A DNA stretch of 64,000 nucleotides, taken from positions 86,335-150,334 of the forward strand of contig JAMQCK010000033.1 in assembly GCA_024196135.1 (NCBI GenBank), given 5' to 3'. This DNA is from Pleurotus ostreatus/Saccharomyces cerevisiae fusant (taxonomy: Eukaryota > Opisthokonta). Positions 11,654 to 23,083 of the stretch are shown one piece after another (position 1 is the first letter of the stretch; the number at the start of each line of letters is the position of its first letter). A program made the position numbers and the translations under genes. A model generated the notes under the pieces. It was not told the DNA's origin. It saw only the letters and a list, made by a program, of their open reading frames with translations, and searched no databases.

Positions 11654-13148
11654 TCACATATCAGAGGAAGCCACATTCGGCGAGGCTCTCCTGCGCAAGG
11701 AAAACATGCGCGACCATCGAGAGCCTGATCGCACCTCACCGGACTCGAATGAAGCGGACGGGGTACTACCTTGCCGAAGAAGTCGTGCACGCAAGATTGT
11801 GGCGAGCTTCCCGAGTGGTCTACCTGTCGCATAGTCAATGAACAGCATAGGAGACGACATTCGCCACGACACGCACTAGATATTTTCTTGACCTCGACGA
11901 CGACGTTGCAACGGCGCGGCCTGTCGGCCTTCCTTCGCACTTCAATAGAAACGATATATTCGGCATCTTGCCGTTTCACTTCCTCAAGACGGGCCTTTCG
12001 CCGTTCGACGTAATCGGTCTTGATTCTGAGGCGCATCAGTACGACTGACCGACGAGGGAACGAATATGGATGCAGCGAGAATGAAGTCGCACTCACTTCT
12101 CAAGCTTCTTCAGCTCCTTGAAGAAGCCAGTGGGATCCGGCGGTGCGTCGAACTGGCGGATATCGTAGGACTCGACGTGAAGCCAGGGCAGATTGCTAGA
12201 CGCGGTGTTGATGCCGAGAAGGATGCCGGCAACCACGTCTTTGAAGTCAGACTCATACGACGACTCGGATGAGTCCGATGCGGAGGCACCCGCGTCAGCA
12301 ACTGGGGGTACAGCAGAAACAGCTTCGTGGGTGGGAGGAGCATCGGGCGTCGCGCCTTCGAATGGCTCAGATGCTTGCTCAGCGCCGTCAGACAGTCGCA
12401 AAGCAACAGACCCGTCCTCATTGCCGCCGTCATCCTCGAAAATCGAGTCTCCCTCGATCGCACGTCTTGCCATATTCGCGTGCGCATCCTCCCGAGTGAC
12501 GAGCCACCAGGGCTTCCCATCCTCGAGACGCCATTTATTCGCCATCCTGATCATCCTCAAGATGTTCGCCGACACAAAGTGCGGGTCCGGCGCCGGCTCG
12601 CCCGCGAGCTTCGCACGCCTCACGCGCGTCGCATAGCCCAAATCGGCTGCGAGGTACGCATCGATGACCTGGCTTTCCGGCGGCGAGAAGCAGGACTGGG
12701 GGTCCGCGTCGATGTCCTTCGTCACGCACATCGCCGAGTCCAGCCGGTGGATGGAGGCGTGGTAGCAGTTGTCCCAGGGGAGGGGCGGAAGGGTCTCGAC
12801 GGGGCGCCTGCTCTCGGGATGGAGCGTGTTTGGGTGAATGGGGACGGTCATGTAGGGCTCGAAGCCGGTTTCGGGGTCTTTGGGAGGAAGGCCTTGCGTC
12901 ACAAAGTCCCAGATGAGGGTGCGCTGCGCCGTAAAGGCCCCCAAAGGGTGTATTTCCTGTATGCTAGGTCAGTCATCATCAAGGTATGAAGGATGAGGAC
13001 GACGCACCCAAGTTGCCGCCGCCACATATCTTCCACATTCAAGCGCGCGAGCTTGCTCTTGAACGATATCGTCGTCAATCTGCTCCACGCTCTTGACCGG
13101 ATCCAATGATACGACGACATACGCGCCCATGTATGGGAGGAGACTCAT
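11654..13148 (-). CDS. array paralog D, divergent orphan family protein
   Basis: Not recognised; the most distant member of the four-gene array. Exons in minus order are 13148-13008, 12956-12097, 12025-11877 and 11823-11654, giving 439 residues. Intron positions and phases match B and C, although the protein has diverged. Block 1 has MGAYVVVSLDPVKS and CGRYVAAAT. Block 2 has AQRTLIWDFVTQGLPP, HPESRRPVETLPPLPW, DPQSCFSPPESQVIDAY and LEDGKPWWLVTRE. An acidic Ser-rich region follows, then WLHVESYDIRQFDAPPDP and a charged helix IKTDYVERRKARLEEVKR. The 3' end is the least certain part: the last exon is placed by phase alone and ends at a stop at 11654-11656. The promoter does not share the conserved block of A-C. 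Confidence 0.7.
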
Positions 13149-14010
13149 GTTGAGGACGAAAAGACGACGAATTGAGGGAAATGGGTGGGAGGAGAGAATG
13201 GAGTAATGACAGGACCTAATCATACCTGCTTGATTTAAGTCGCCGGGGTTGCCGGTGGCGACGAGCGGGCTTCCGCAAGCACCGGGTAAGCATGAGAATG
13301 CTGGTCAAGAATTCAACATCGGACTTTGCCGGAGGAATTCCACCACGTGAAATGATATTCCGTAACGCCTCTCAAGGCCTGAGGATTTTTTTTCTCTTCG
13401 TACCGCCTTGCTAGATTATGTCAGAAATTAGGGTGACCGAACATCATCGCTTGGGTAGGCATACATATATGTGACCTGTTTTCCATTCAATTCCTTGACA
13501 TTCACGCCCGCTGACTCGGACGAGCCTCCGTTTCGCAGCATCCCCGTCGGTCAACAATAGGAATGTTTATTGTTGGACACGCTCATTCAGGGCCCAGATT
13601 TTGCGAAGCGATACGAATTGCAGGTACTCTGAGAGCTCGGACCAAAGCGCAAGGGCCTTCCGGATTCACTCTTATACGCGAGGGAAGTCAAGGAGTATCA
13701 ACGTCTTCCGCATCTGTTTTCCCTCTCAGCACTGAATGGCACCTGGCTCTCACTTTGCCGCACCGTGCGGGTGCGATGTTTCTTGGCATCCCGAACCCGG
13801 GCGGCCCATTCTGATCGAACCTCGCGTGGGCGATATCCTGGGCACTCGCGAGCCCTTCTTGACGGCCCTCAAGCCTTTCGTCGAGGACTTTGTTCGCCTT
13901 GACGCTGGGCTACCAGTAGCCGAGCCGATGAGGAAAAATCGCACCTCCTCACGCTGATACGAAGCCTTTGTTCAGGCCTTACCAGAACCAAGCTCATAGA
14001 AGAGGGCACT
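13149..14010. other. intergenic, nothing firm
   Basis: An open frame at 13736-13957 has no ATG-to-stop gene shape that I can support and no domain. It may belong with the fragment at 14011-14538. Confidence 0.35.
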
Positions 14011-14538
14011 GTGTACTCTTCGCACGTCTCGCACTTCAGCAAGGAGCGCCCTTGCTTGGTCCTTCAAGCCAGCGAGCAGGCACACGACTTCTTCGTCTGC
14101 CTCATGGGGTCGTTCGAGCAGTCCTGGGTTCTACCTCCTGTCCTTCAGTTACTCGGTACTATCCTGATCCAAGTCGCGACGCCCAACGCGGTCTGCGCGC
14201 AGGGCGGAATCCCGAAGGCGCATGTCCACACACACCCGCCATGGCGCAATGAGCCGCAGTGGCTGCTGGCGATGTCCATACGCGTGCGACACGACGCGCT
14301 CTCCCCTTTCCCGCACCATCAACTACGAATCCCTGCAAATCACTGTCCCTTCGTTGATGACGCCACTACAGGAGACCTTCTCGAACTTTGCAGTCGCAAT
14401 TTATATGCGCTGATAACGATGCAGCAGGACCCTCGTATACGCGAAAAGCTGGCTCGGGAACTTCTCAATCAAACGAACATAGTAGGACACCCTTCCACGC
14501 ACAAGTTGATGATTGCTGACGCCATGAATTCTGGCTAG
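14011..14538 (+). pseudogene. hypothetical fragment, possibly decayed gene
   Basis: A 175-codon frame has protein-like composition (for example FSKERPCLVLQASEQAHDFF and DPRIREKLARELLNQT), but its in-frame 5' end has no ATG and the first methionine lies well inside. Upstream sequence in neighbouring frames also looks coding-like (near 13700-13950) but is broken by stops. I do not recognise the protein. It could be a real gene with introns I could not place, or a decaying copy. Confidence 0.3.
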
Positions 14539-15186
14539 CGTGACCTCTTCATAGATGATCTCCGTCCCAGAAATAATGTAAGTTGTGAGGAAACATCTGT
14601 GTCCGACGCTGATGATATCAGAAGAACGTATCTGCGCCTCACCGGATGGGAAACTCGCAGCACTCGTGCCTTTCGAAACGACCCCGCGGCCACAAGCCAG
14701 CCCCTCCTGTAAGCATCGTTAGCTCCAGTACATCATATCGTACTCACGAACGTATTCTAGACGTCGTTCTATTTACCGAGCTCGGTGAGTTGTCCCTTCT
14801 TTGCGCGCCAGAAAATCTAATGTCATCTCAGCCACGCGCACACAAGGCATTCAGTACTCACAGCGTGGCCGCAACGGCACCGGTCCGTGGCAGCAGGCGG
14901 CAGAGGGCACGGGAGAGGGATCAGAAGCTCGCGGCACTCGGTACGACGCGCTCCAGTAAGCGTGTCAAGACGGGAGGAATGCCTACTCATTGGGGTGCCA
15001 AAATCAAGCGCGCCCTTTTCTAACGAGTGGGTCATTGTTTCGCTGTAATAGCGCGTCCGTAGTATTTCTCCCATACGAGGCGAGATCACTTGACAAATAC
15101 CACTATACCACATAATACCTGAATCGCGCCCAATCCCTTCAAGCTCGCCACGCTTACGTCCACCTCTTTGGCGCCGGTCGGGCCCT
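14539..15186. other. intergenic, weak ORF only
   Basis: An ATG-initiated frame at 14646-15023 is Arg/Ser-rich at its end and matches nothing I know. Splice-like signals inside make it ambiguous. No other structure is seen. Confidence 0.3.
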
Positions 15187-16607
15187 TCAGACTATGACCG
15201 AGATGATGTTCTCCGGCACGTCCTTCTGTAAATGTTGTTAGTGACGATCACATATGGCAAACAATTTACGCACGGTAATCTCGCTTGTCTGTGGACTACA
15301 GATGGGATAAGTTAGCGTAGGCGAAACTGGATGAGGATGGAAACTCACTCGAAGAAGATGATGGTGTCCAGAGCATCACCCGTCAGAGAGATGAGGACCG
15401 TGCGCTTCACGCCTTCCTCGTCGGTGCAGATGGCAGAGCCGGCGAGGATGCCGAAGCCCTGATACGATCGTCAGTAGAGCGAGGAAGACGAATAGCCGTG
15501 ATACCCACGTCGACTTGGATCTTGTCGTAAGCCCACTGAGCGACGGCGGCCTTATACACTAGATGACGAATACTAAGCACACTGTTAGAAGCAGATAGGC
15601 CAAGTCTTTACCAATCTCGAACTCGTCGTGCTCAAAAAGAGCCTTGCGCTGATGGAATTTACCGAGTTCACCCTTCTTCCAGAGACCTTTGAGAAGGGCA
15701 CCGTCAAGGACGAAGTAGCTGCGCAAATAGCGATCAGCTGACGAGAGGGAGGAGGACGGGGACCGTAAACGTACATGCGCGTCGGGTGCTCGATGGTGAC
15801 TTTGCCCTCCAGCTTTTTGTTCGCCTCGAGGACCTTTCCGACCTGAGCGCCGCGGATGCTGTACTTCGTGAAGCGCCACTGGTGGGGGATGTCGTTGTCA
15901 TCGACCCAGTCGCCCTTCTTGCCGAAAACCCTGTTTCTGCCAAGCGGTTGGAAAAAGGAACGCGCACGTCGGAAGACCCTCTCACTCATCGTTCTGGGGA
16001 CCCTGGCTCATGAAAGCTGTGGATGGGATGAGCGTCTGCTCGATAGTCGATGGAGCCCCCCAGGGACGTACTGTCCGTCACCACGTTCTGAATCCTAGAC
16101 CACCAAAGTCAGCGCCAACAAAGATGAAATGTTGGAGACACTCACTTGTCGTACTTCGCGTCAGGCGCGGGCTTGATGATCCAGCGCTGGTGGGCTGCAC
16201 CACCCTCGGGGCTGGTGCGCCCGACGACGAGCGTCCAATCCTCAGGGGAAGCTGCGGTTCGCATCAGCACACCGCGGCGTGCAACAAGGGAAGAGAATAG
16301 CGTACCACCCAGAAGGTCGAGCGACTTGCCCGTCGACAAGTTCGTAATGACGAAGGAGCCGCCCTCGGAGGGCTTGACGAACCAGAGCTGGCAGAGGTTT
16401 TCCTTGGGGCCCAGCGCAGGGGACAACTTGACTTGCTCGCCTGTGAGTCGGGGTTAATCACAGCGACGCCGAGAAGAACGATGAGGCTCACCGTAAGAGC
16501 TGATGAGCGCCTTCACCTTGCGGTTGACGATGGTGTCTGCGATGTCTACGTGAGCGACGCCCCAGGTGTGCGAGAACCTGCGTACAGATGCCAGCCTTGT
16601 CGAACAT
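15187..16607 (-). CDS. MOA-like chimerolectin: ricin-B lectin plus papain-like domain, active site substituted
   Basis: Predicted 286-residue mushroom lectin from 12 exons, minus order: 16607-16586, 16545-16492, 16440-16306, 16251-16146, 16094-16072, 16016-15986, 15936-15775, 15718-15612, 15558-15509, 15458-15349, 15295-15274 and 15225-15187. Residues 1 to about 148 form a beta-trefoil with the Q-x-W signatures QLW (43-45) and QRW (92-94) and a weaker third one, HQW (142-144). Residues about 150-286 match the C-terminal dimerisation/papain-like domain of Marasmius oreades agglutinin: KAAVAQW (216-222), DGFGIL (230-235) and IIFFDPQ (263-269). By my alignment the catalytic Cys position is His208, the catalytic His is Arg249 and the acidic residue is Asp267, so the protease is probably inactive. 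The family is cytotoxic/defensive in mushrooms. The first intron is only 40 nt (16585-16546); without it the two halves are out of frame. No signal peptide, as usual for this family. Confidence 0.82.
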
Positions 16608-16699
16608 GGTGGATGAGATGGAGGAGTATGCTGTGAAGCTGAGGTCGAGTGTGAAGACAGTTGTAGACTGAGTCTGGAGAGCTACGATGGTTGAGCTCA

Positions 16700-16707
16700 C
16701 TTTTATA
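16700..16707 (-). promoter_or_regulatory. TATA box of the chimerolectin gene
   Basis: Minus-strand TATAAAAG starts 100 nt upstream of the ATG at 16607. The first ATG downstream of it on the minus strand is the chosen start, which supports that start and hence the short first exon. Confidence 0.6.
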
Positions 16708-17306
16708 CTGCTGAGATCGCTGTCGGAGGAATTTGAGGGCCGTCCGAGAGGTACGAGGGAGCTGAGGATGTGCGCTAGGCTGCGATATGTTACGCGACGA
16801 GCGCACGAATCACAAAAAAATGCAGGGACGATGTCATTTACACGCGAGTAACGAGCATCCTCGCGTGCCTATCGACAATGGATGAGTTGGTCGCGATCTA
16901 TGAGTCACCGATAGTCGCGAGTGCCCTTGAGCGCTTCGGGGTGCTTGTCATCAGTCACCATTCCACTCAAGCGGATGTTCTGCCTAGAAGTCTGCATGTC
17001 GGGTGGGCGCAATAACAGACCTACGGGAAGGGGAAAGCTCACGACATCCCCATGTCGTCTGAAGGCACAGCGGCGTCTCTTAGCGCGGTTCAGCGGCATC
17101 ACGCAGTTCAATATGTACGTTGTTGCCCTAGGTTTTGGACATCACATGAGCGTCGGCGCCAAGTATCCACCGATTATCGCTCACCTCATTCGACCCTCCC
17201 CCTTGGCATTGTATACGCACCTTACTATTTTGCGCCTCGATTCCTCCCTCCATCGAGCCCCGTCGTTGCAGATGAGTATCCTTACGGGCTGTCGTACAGA
17301 TCCTCC
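16708..17306. other. intergenic, nothing recognised
   Basis: This lies between the lectin promoter and the 3' end of the fucosidase. The open frames in it are short and antisense to each other. Confidence 0.5.
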
Positions 17307-20300
17307 CTACGCGTACGCTACCTTGAACGCCCACACGTCGTCTACTTGCTTCAGGTCATCCTCGTCCGCGTAGAGCTCGAAGACGCCGTCGTCGGTCCAC
17401 TTCCAGTCGAGCTCCTTGTCCGCGGTGTCGCGCCCGAGGAAGGTCGCCTTGTCGCCCTCCTTGAGCGGCAAGGGTAGCTTTGTGGAGACGACGCCACCTT
17501 CGGGGTAGGCGAGCGACAAGATGTAGAAGGCGTCGTCCTTGGTCGTCTGTGGGTAGAGGTAAGTAAACTGGCCACGCGCGACGAGATAGGAACTCACGAA
17601 GCGCAAGTCGCCGTCCTCTGCCGCGACGTACCAGTACTTCGTCCCGTAGATAGCGTCACCGCTACCCCGACATTAGCCCCAGCTCGAGAACGATACCGCC
17701 CTCATGCCCACGCACCCAATCTTCAGCCACTCCCCAACCTTCAACAGCGAGCTCCGCGACGGCGGCACGATCGTCCCATTCGCCGTCGGTCCGATGTCGA
17801 TGAGGTAGTTTCCGTTCTTCGACACGATGTCGACGAGCGAGTGGAGGATGTACGTGGCGTTGCGGTAGTCCTCGTACGGCGTGTCGCGGTTGTAGCCGTA
17901 GGAGTAGGGGTCCGAGCCCTCACTGGACTCCCACTTACGGAGCTCTGGGAAAAGAGGTCAACGTTGACAACCAGTTGAGAGAGGTAGAACGCACTCAGAT
18001 GGCTAGTTGCCGAGTATTCTGGGTTCTGCGAGATGGCAAGTCAGTACATGCCCCTCCTAGTCTCAGGCCACACTCACATCGAAATCCGAGTAATTCGCCC
18101 CACACCGCGCATTCGCGACAACCTGCCTTCCCTCCTGCTTCGCCCGATTGAACCACTCCGGCGCGATTTCGGGAAGGACTGTAGGCCCGCCGACATCGCA
18201 CCATAGGATGTCCGTCTCGTACTGGTAGAAGAGCGCCTCCATCTGGGGCTTCATGATGTCCTGGAGGAAGTCGTCGACCTCGACGTAGCCGGTGTAGGGC
18301 TCGGGAGGCGCGCTCGCGTTGTAGGCGTTGCTAAAGGGTAGTTAGGTAAGCATAGACGGCGATGGAGAGGATGTCAGGGGGGTGACGTACGCGGCGAGAC
18401 CGCCTGCGAAGCCGGTACGTTGAAGGATGTTGTAGCCAGGCTATGACTTCAGTGAGCATGAGAGCGCAAAGGCAGGATGGAATTACTGACCGAGTCCGGG
18501 TCGGAGCTGCGCCTGTGGTACAGGTCATCGCCGCCGCCAGCGTGACCGTACTTAGCGAAAGATGGGTTGAACCATTCGGGCAATGAGTAGTAGAGCTACC
18601 GGCGCGTCAGTACGAGATCTAAGAGCCATGCACCAACATGCTCACCCCACGGTGAAGCTGCGGCTGCGTATTGTTCGCCGCGAGCATAATCTCTGCGATG
18701 AGGTCGCGCCTTCAAAGCATGTCAGAGACGATCTTTGAGCTCGACACGCTTGGGACGTACTTCGGCCCATAGTTTAGCGAGTTCCTATTGCTCGACGCCC
18801 CCGTGTCAAAGAGCGCAAACCCGTCGTGGTGCTTCGTCGTGATGACCTTCGAGTGCATCAGTATCATGGCTCGATCTCTCACCGGAATCTCGTATCCGCA
18901 GGACTACCACTCACAAAATACTTCGCCCCCACGTCCGCCACAAACCCCACAAACTCCTCCGCATCGAACGCATCCGCCGTGAACATCGGAAAGAAATCGT
19001 CGTAGAAAAAGTCCTCGCCGTACGTCTCCCTGTGGTGCGTCCAGACGGCGGAGGACGCGTTGGCGGGGTTGTGCTGCCAGTACCAGTACCACTCGGCGTA
19101 TTGGGTGCCGGAGACGGTCCAGGCGGGGACGGAGTAGATGCCTGGGGGAGGGTTAGGGTGAGTAAGGATGGAGAGAGGAAGGAAGGAGAAGGTGCGGGAG
19201 AGGAGGGAGAGGAGGGAGAGGGGAGAGGAAGAGGGTGAGGGGGAATGGGGAGAGAGGCGCGGGGAAAGGAGGGAAAGTGGAAGGAAAGGGAAAACAGAAA
19301 GACAGCGCAACTCACCCCAATGCACGAACAACCCAAACTTCGCATCGTCGAACCACTCCGCGCTCTCGTGCGTGCTCAGACTCTCGTCGCCGACGTAGTA
19401 ATCCGGGATCCCGGCCACGATGTCCCACTCCCTATCCGAGGCCAACGCTACCTTCTCTTCCCTCGTCACTCGTGCATCGGCGAGCACTTTCTCGTCTCTC
19501 GCGAAGGCCGCGCGCTCGTCCTTCTTCGTACTCTCAGTGGCCAGCCCACCAGACGTCGCAACCACCACACCAGCCATCGCCACCACCCTCACCCTCCCCT
19601 TCGCCCCCACCTCCACGCCCTCCTTATTCACCACGCCCACGACCACCTTCGCCTGGTCGCCGCCCCTTAGCCGCACGATCGTCGCCGGCAGCACGGTCTC
19701 CACGTCGTCTGAGTCGAGCGAGAGGGTCAGGGGCGATGTGAGCCAGGCCTTGGGGCCGGCGGTGGAGGGGGCGAGGTTGGCGAGGGTGAGCTCGATGAGT
19801 TGGGCTTGGGTGGAGGAGGAGGGGAGGGTGCGGAATCTGTAAGCGCGGGGTTAGTCAGGATAGAGGAGTGGTGAGGAGGAACTACAAGGATATGGATGAG
19901 ATACGATGGGGAAAGCTCACTTCGTCGTACTCCGCACATTCTGCACCTCGAGGATGGGTGCGTCCGTGCTGACGTTGGACTCGGAGACGAGCGTGATGGC
20001 GAAGACGTGGATGCTGACCGTGCCGGTCAATTGCGAGCTGGCTGTTTGGCTGGGACACGGCGTCAGCATGAGCAAGGGTGCACGGATGCGCGGAAGGAGG
20101 GATGGAGGGAAGGAGGGAAGACAACGGTTTGTAGACCCACTTCGGCAAGATCAAGCTCGTCATAACCTTCGAATTATCGACGTGATGCTGGAAGGTGAAC
20201 ATGCGGGTGATGTTGTCTAGGAGCAGCGTCGATAAGATGAGGGAGGGGGAAAGATTGAACCAGGCGTACAGTTCTTGTGCGTCGTGCCGTTTGCGAGCCC

Positions 20301-20917
20301 TTCGTTGAGGTATGGAGCGGTGATCGGGCTAAGAGGGGTTGACAATCGAGGGATGGGGAGACAGGATTGGGGCGCACCCATCCGAAGGGTTCTTCAACCA
20401 CCACGGCGCGACGACGAAACCAAGGCTCTCCGTTGAATTGTCGTCGTAGACCTATCGAGGGCGTCAGATGGGTGAAGGAATTAGCTTGACATCCCACGCA
20501 CCGCGAAGAACTCCCCATTCACATACGCGATCCCGTCCGTCGCGCCGAGGAAGTTGAACGAGTGGTACTGCCCGCGCGGCACCTCAATCGTCTGACCGGT
20601 GCAGTTGATGTTGTCCAGGACCGCAGAGTCCGGGTTCGTGAACACCGGGAGCGTGTACTGCGTTCGCGTCAGCCAACATTCGCTAACCCATTCGCTCTCC
20701 CCCGATCACGTACGTTGATCGACGCGTCCGTCAGCGTCCCCTGCGGCAGGTACTCCGCCGGATACGACCCATTGTGCCCGTCGAAGTTCGCCATCTGGCC
20801 CTCGACCGCCGCCGCCTTGTTGTTCATGAAGGGCGTGAGGTCGACCTGCGTCTGTACGAGCGCGGCACGCGCGCCCACACCGAGCAGCGCGCCAGCGAGC
20901 GCGTACGAGAGGATCAT
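17307..20917 (-). CDS. secreted alpha-L-fucosidase, GH29
   Basis: Likely releases alpha-linked L-fucose outside the cell. I place 17 exons in minus order: 20917-20714, 20657-20502, 20451-20378, 20328-20270, 20216-20141, 20049-19921, 19836-19316, 19141-18915, 18846-18761, 18709-18646, 18595-18491, 18440-18391, 18330-18078, 18025-17995, 17944-17716, 17661-17598 and 17546-17307, giving 855 residues. MILSYALAGALLGVGARA is a signal peptide. Residues about 20-385 form an N-terminal non-catalytic region, perhaps beta-sandwich. The GH29 barrel starts at AEWFDDAKFGLFVHWG (about 391-406), with KYFVITTKHHDGFALF and, in ETDILWCDVGGP, the expected nucleophile Asp629. WLKIGGDAIYGTKYW and a C-terminal beta domain follow. 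The protein is longer than common bacterial GH29 enzymes because of the N-terminal region. The general acid/base was not assigned. Confidence 0.92.
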
Positions 20918-20995
20918 GGTCGCGCGCAAAGAGTTTTGACGCGCGAGGAAGGCTGAAGCAGATCAGCAGACCGCGTCCCCTCCTCCGTCCGGGGT

Positions 20996-21001
20996 CTTAT
21001 A
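20996..21001 (-). promoter_or_regulatory. TATA-like box of the fucosidase gene
   Basis: Minus-strand TATAAG lies about 80 nt upstream of the ATG at 20917, a normal fungal spacing, and supports that start. Confidence 0.5.
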
Positions 21002-22057
21002 ACGCATCATGCAATAGATAAGTCGGTGGGGAATGCCGCCATCAGCAGGCGGGGGGACGGCGCATGTGTGCAGATCTTGTGATGCTGTCGGGGGACCGGA
21101 CAAGGTGAATGATAAGAAGGGCGTGGGGGTCATAGAAAGTGGGAGCCGGGGAGTACTTCTGTACCTTGGCGGACCGCGCGGGGTCCGGGCGCTTAAACTT
21201 CAACTTTGTACGCTGGGCCGGTAGCTGGGCAGCGGGACGGAGAGCATGTCCAGCACTTATCGAAACATCTTCATTGCATATAGCCGATTGGCGTTTGAGC
21301 AAAGAACGACCCGACATCTTTGGTGATGGTGGTTGAGAACAGGGTGATGAGGCGTGGGAATTCGTTCGGGAAGTTCCGCTCCGCGGCTTTGGCGTCTATC
21401 CCCTAGCTTTACTTGGCTTATTGGCGGGGAGGTATATGCTCAGAAGAATTTGGTGCGAATCACAGTGCAAGAGTCTATGCAACTGAATTGTCGTACTGCC
21501 TCCGCCGCATCAAACGATCCGAATCAGGCAGCCCTTGTTGTCGAATTAGGAAGCCGTTATACCTTTGTGGGTGTCTATGGGCGCATACTGGTTGGGTGCT
21601 CCGTCCCACCGGCATTTTTAAAGCGAAATTTTGTACGGAGATATGGTACACTACTGTTACATTGCGTGTATGGAGGTGAATAAGTATAGCGAAGGCTCAG
21701 TTCTATGAGTGAAAGAGCCTGAGTCAAGAGATGCGCCGTGTGCCACCGAGGATGAACGAAGAAGTGGGCAGTCGGAGCGCACACAAGGGACCATATATGA
21801 GGAAGGCGGGCGGAGACATTCAGAGGGTTGATGCTCGGAGAGGATGGCGAAGGAGGAAGAGTTGACGAAGACCGTCCGGCCAACCCAATCGCGTCGGATC
21901 GCCGAGGAAGATACGGCATAGGCGCCCAGATGTCGTCCGCGAACGTCAACGATGTAGAGCGTGCTGATGTCGAGCGCGGCGACGACGGCGTTTGTCGAGA
22001 AAGGAACCCTCCGGCGCAAGGCTGCCCCGAGGGAGGCGTCGTCGTAGCGCCTCCCGC
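21002..22057. other. intergenic, no supported gene
   Basis: A minus-strand frame at 21657-22064 continues through the end of the membrane-protein gene in another frame and has no domain. I saw no repeats or structured RNA. Confidence 0.4.
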
Positions 22058-22748
22058 CTAGCACTTCTCCCTCGTCCCAATAACCGCGTAACGTCCCTTC
22101 CTCCCTATGCCCGCCGCCTGCTTATCCCCTTCCCTCCCAATCCCCGCCCGCCGAACACGATTCGCGGCCGCCAGATTAACAGCGCCCGCCAGGATCAGCG
22201 TCCCCGCGACAGCCGCCGCGAAGATCGCCAGTGCGAGCGATCCTCCGCCACTCGTGTCACTCGCTCTGCCATCCGCAGCCCCACCGAGCCCAGTGAGCCA
22301 GGCTCGCGCGGTCACCCATCCCTGCACGCCCACCCAGCCGCCCGCTAACACATTGAGCGCGCCGGCGAGGACGAAGGCGGTGATCGCGGCGAGGTGAACG
22401 TGGACGGAGATCGTGCCGAAGCGCATATGCGAGGAGACATCCTCGCCGAGGATTGGGGCTGCTTCGGGGCAGGCGAGGAGGTGAGCGTGGGTGAGGCCGG
22501 TGAGGGAGATCCTGTGGGTGGGTCAGAATGAGCGAGAACGTCGATAAAAGGATGGTATGGGGTGAGAAGGAATGAACAGGGTGAGAAGGTATTGATAGTA
22601 CGTGAACGAGTGGAGGGAATGATGGACGAGGAGGCTCATGCTGACCAGAGATTGAGGAGGGCGAGAGAGGCGTAGCTGAGTAGGCGAGTCAGCGGGCTAT
22701 CAGCATCATAAAACGACAGACGCACCACACGCCCACTAAGCGATCCAT
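22058..22748 (-). CDS. small multi-pass membrane protein, unknown
   Basis: Not recognised. Exons in minus order are 22748-22726, 22675-22646 and 22511-22058, giving 168 residues. The first helix (about 1-25, MDRLVGVCYASLALLNLW continuing into ISLTGLTHAHLLAC) is created only by the splice joins, which supports the model. A second hydrophobic segment covers VHLAAITAFVLAGALNVLAG, a third VQGWVTARAWLTGLGG (amphipathic) and a fourth SLALAIFAAAVAGTLILAGA. A basic tail RVRRAGIGREGDKQAAGIGR follows. The layout suggests a three- to four-helix membrane protein. Intron 2 is 134 nt, longer than most here. Confidence 0.6.
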
Positions 22749-22802
22749 CCTGAGGTGTCCTGCTTGCGTACGATGTTCCAGGAGCTGAGTGAGAGCACCG
22801 AA

Positions 22803-22911
22803 CGTCGCGCGTCAAGGAATACACCGCGCGTCAAAGGTACACCGCGCGCTGAAGGACACACCGCGCGCCAAAGGGTAAACCGCGCGTCAAAGGGTAAACC
22901 GCGCGCAAGGA
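22803..22911. repeat. 18-bp minisatellite, about six copies
   Basis: The unit resembles CACCGCGCGTCAAAGGTA. Copies are degenerate (ACCGCGCGTC, ACCGCGCGCT, ACCGCGCGCC, ACCGCGCGTC and ACCGCGCGC cores at 18-bp spacing). It lies just upstream of the membrane-protein gene, whose start is at 22748. Confidence 0.75.
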
Positions 22912-23083
22912 AACGAACGCGTACAAGGAGAAGACAGAAACGAAGGCGAAGAGAAAGAGAACAGCGAAACCAGGCGCGGAAGTCTAATGGCGTTGCGCGT
23001 TGCGAGTGGCGGGTGTCTGAGACCTGGAGGCGGCTAGCGCTTTCTATGATGTATGTACCGGCATGGGGATTGCCTCCGTGATC

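Noticed and set aside
5832..13148. Calling the tandem array a transposon family
   Set aside because: No transposase, reverse transcriptase or terminal repeats are seen. Spliced introns at conserved positions in all copies argue for ordinary gene duplication.
16488..16700. Reading the lectin start as a frameshifted pseudogene
   Set aside because: A 40-nt intron with good splice ends restores the frame and the family-typical N-terminus, so no frameshift is needed.
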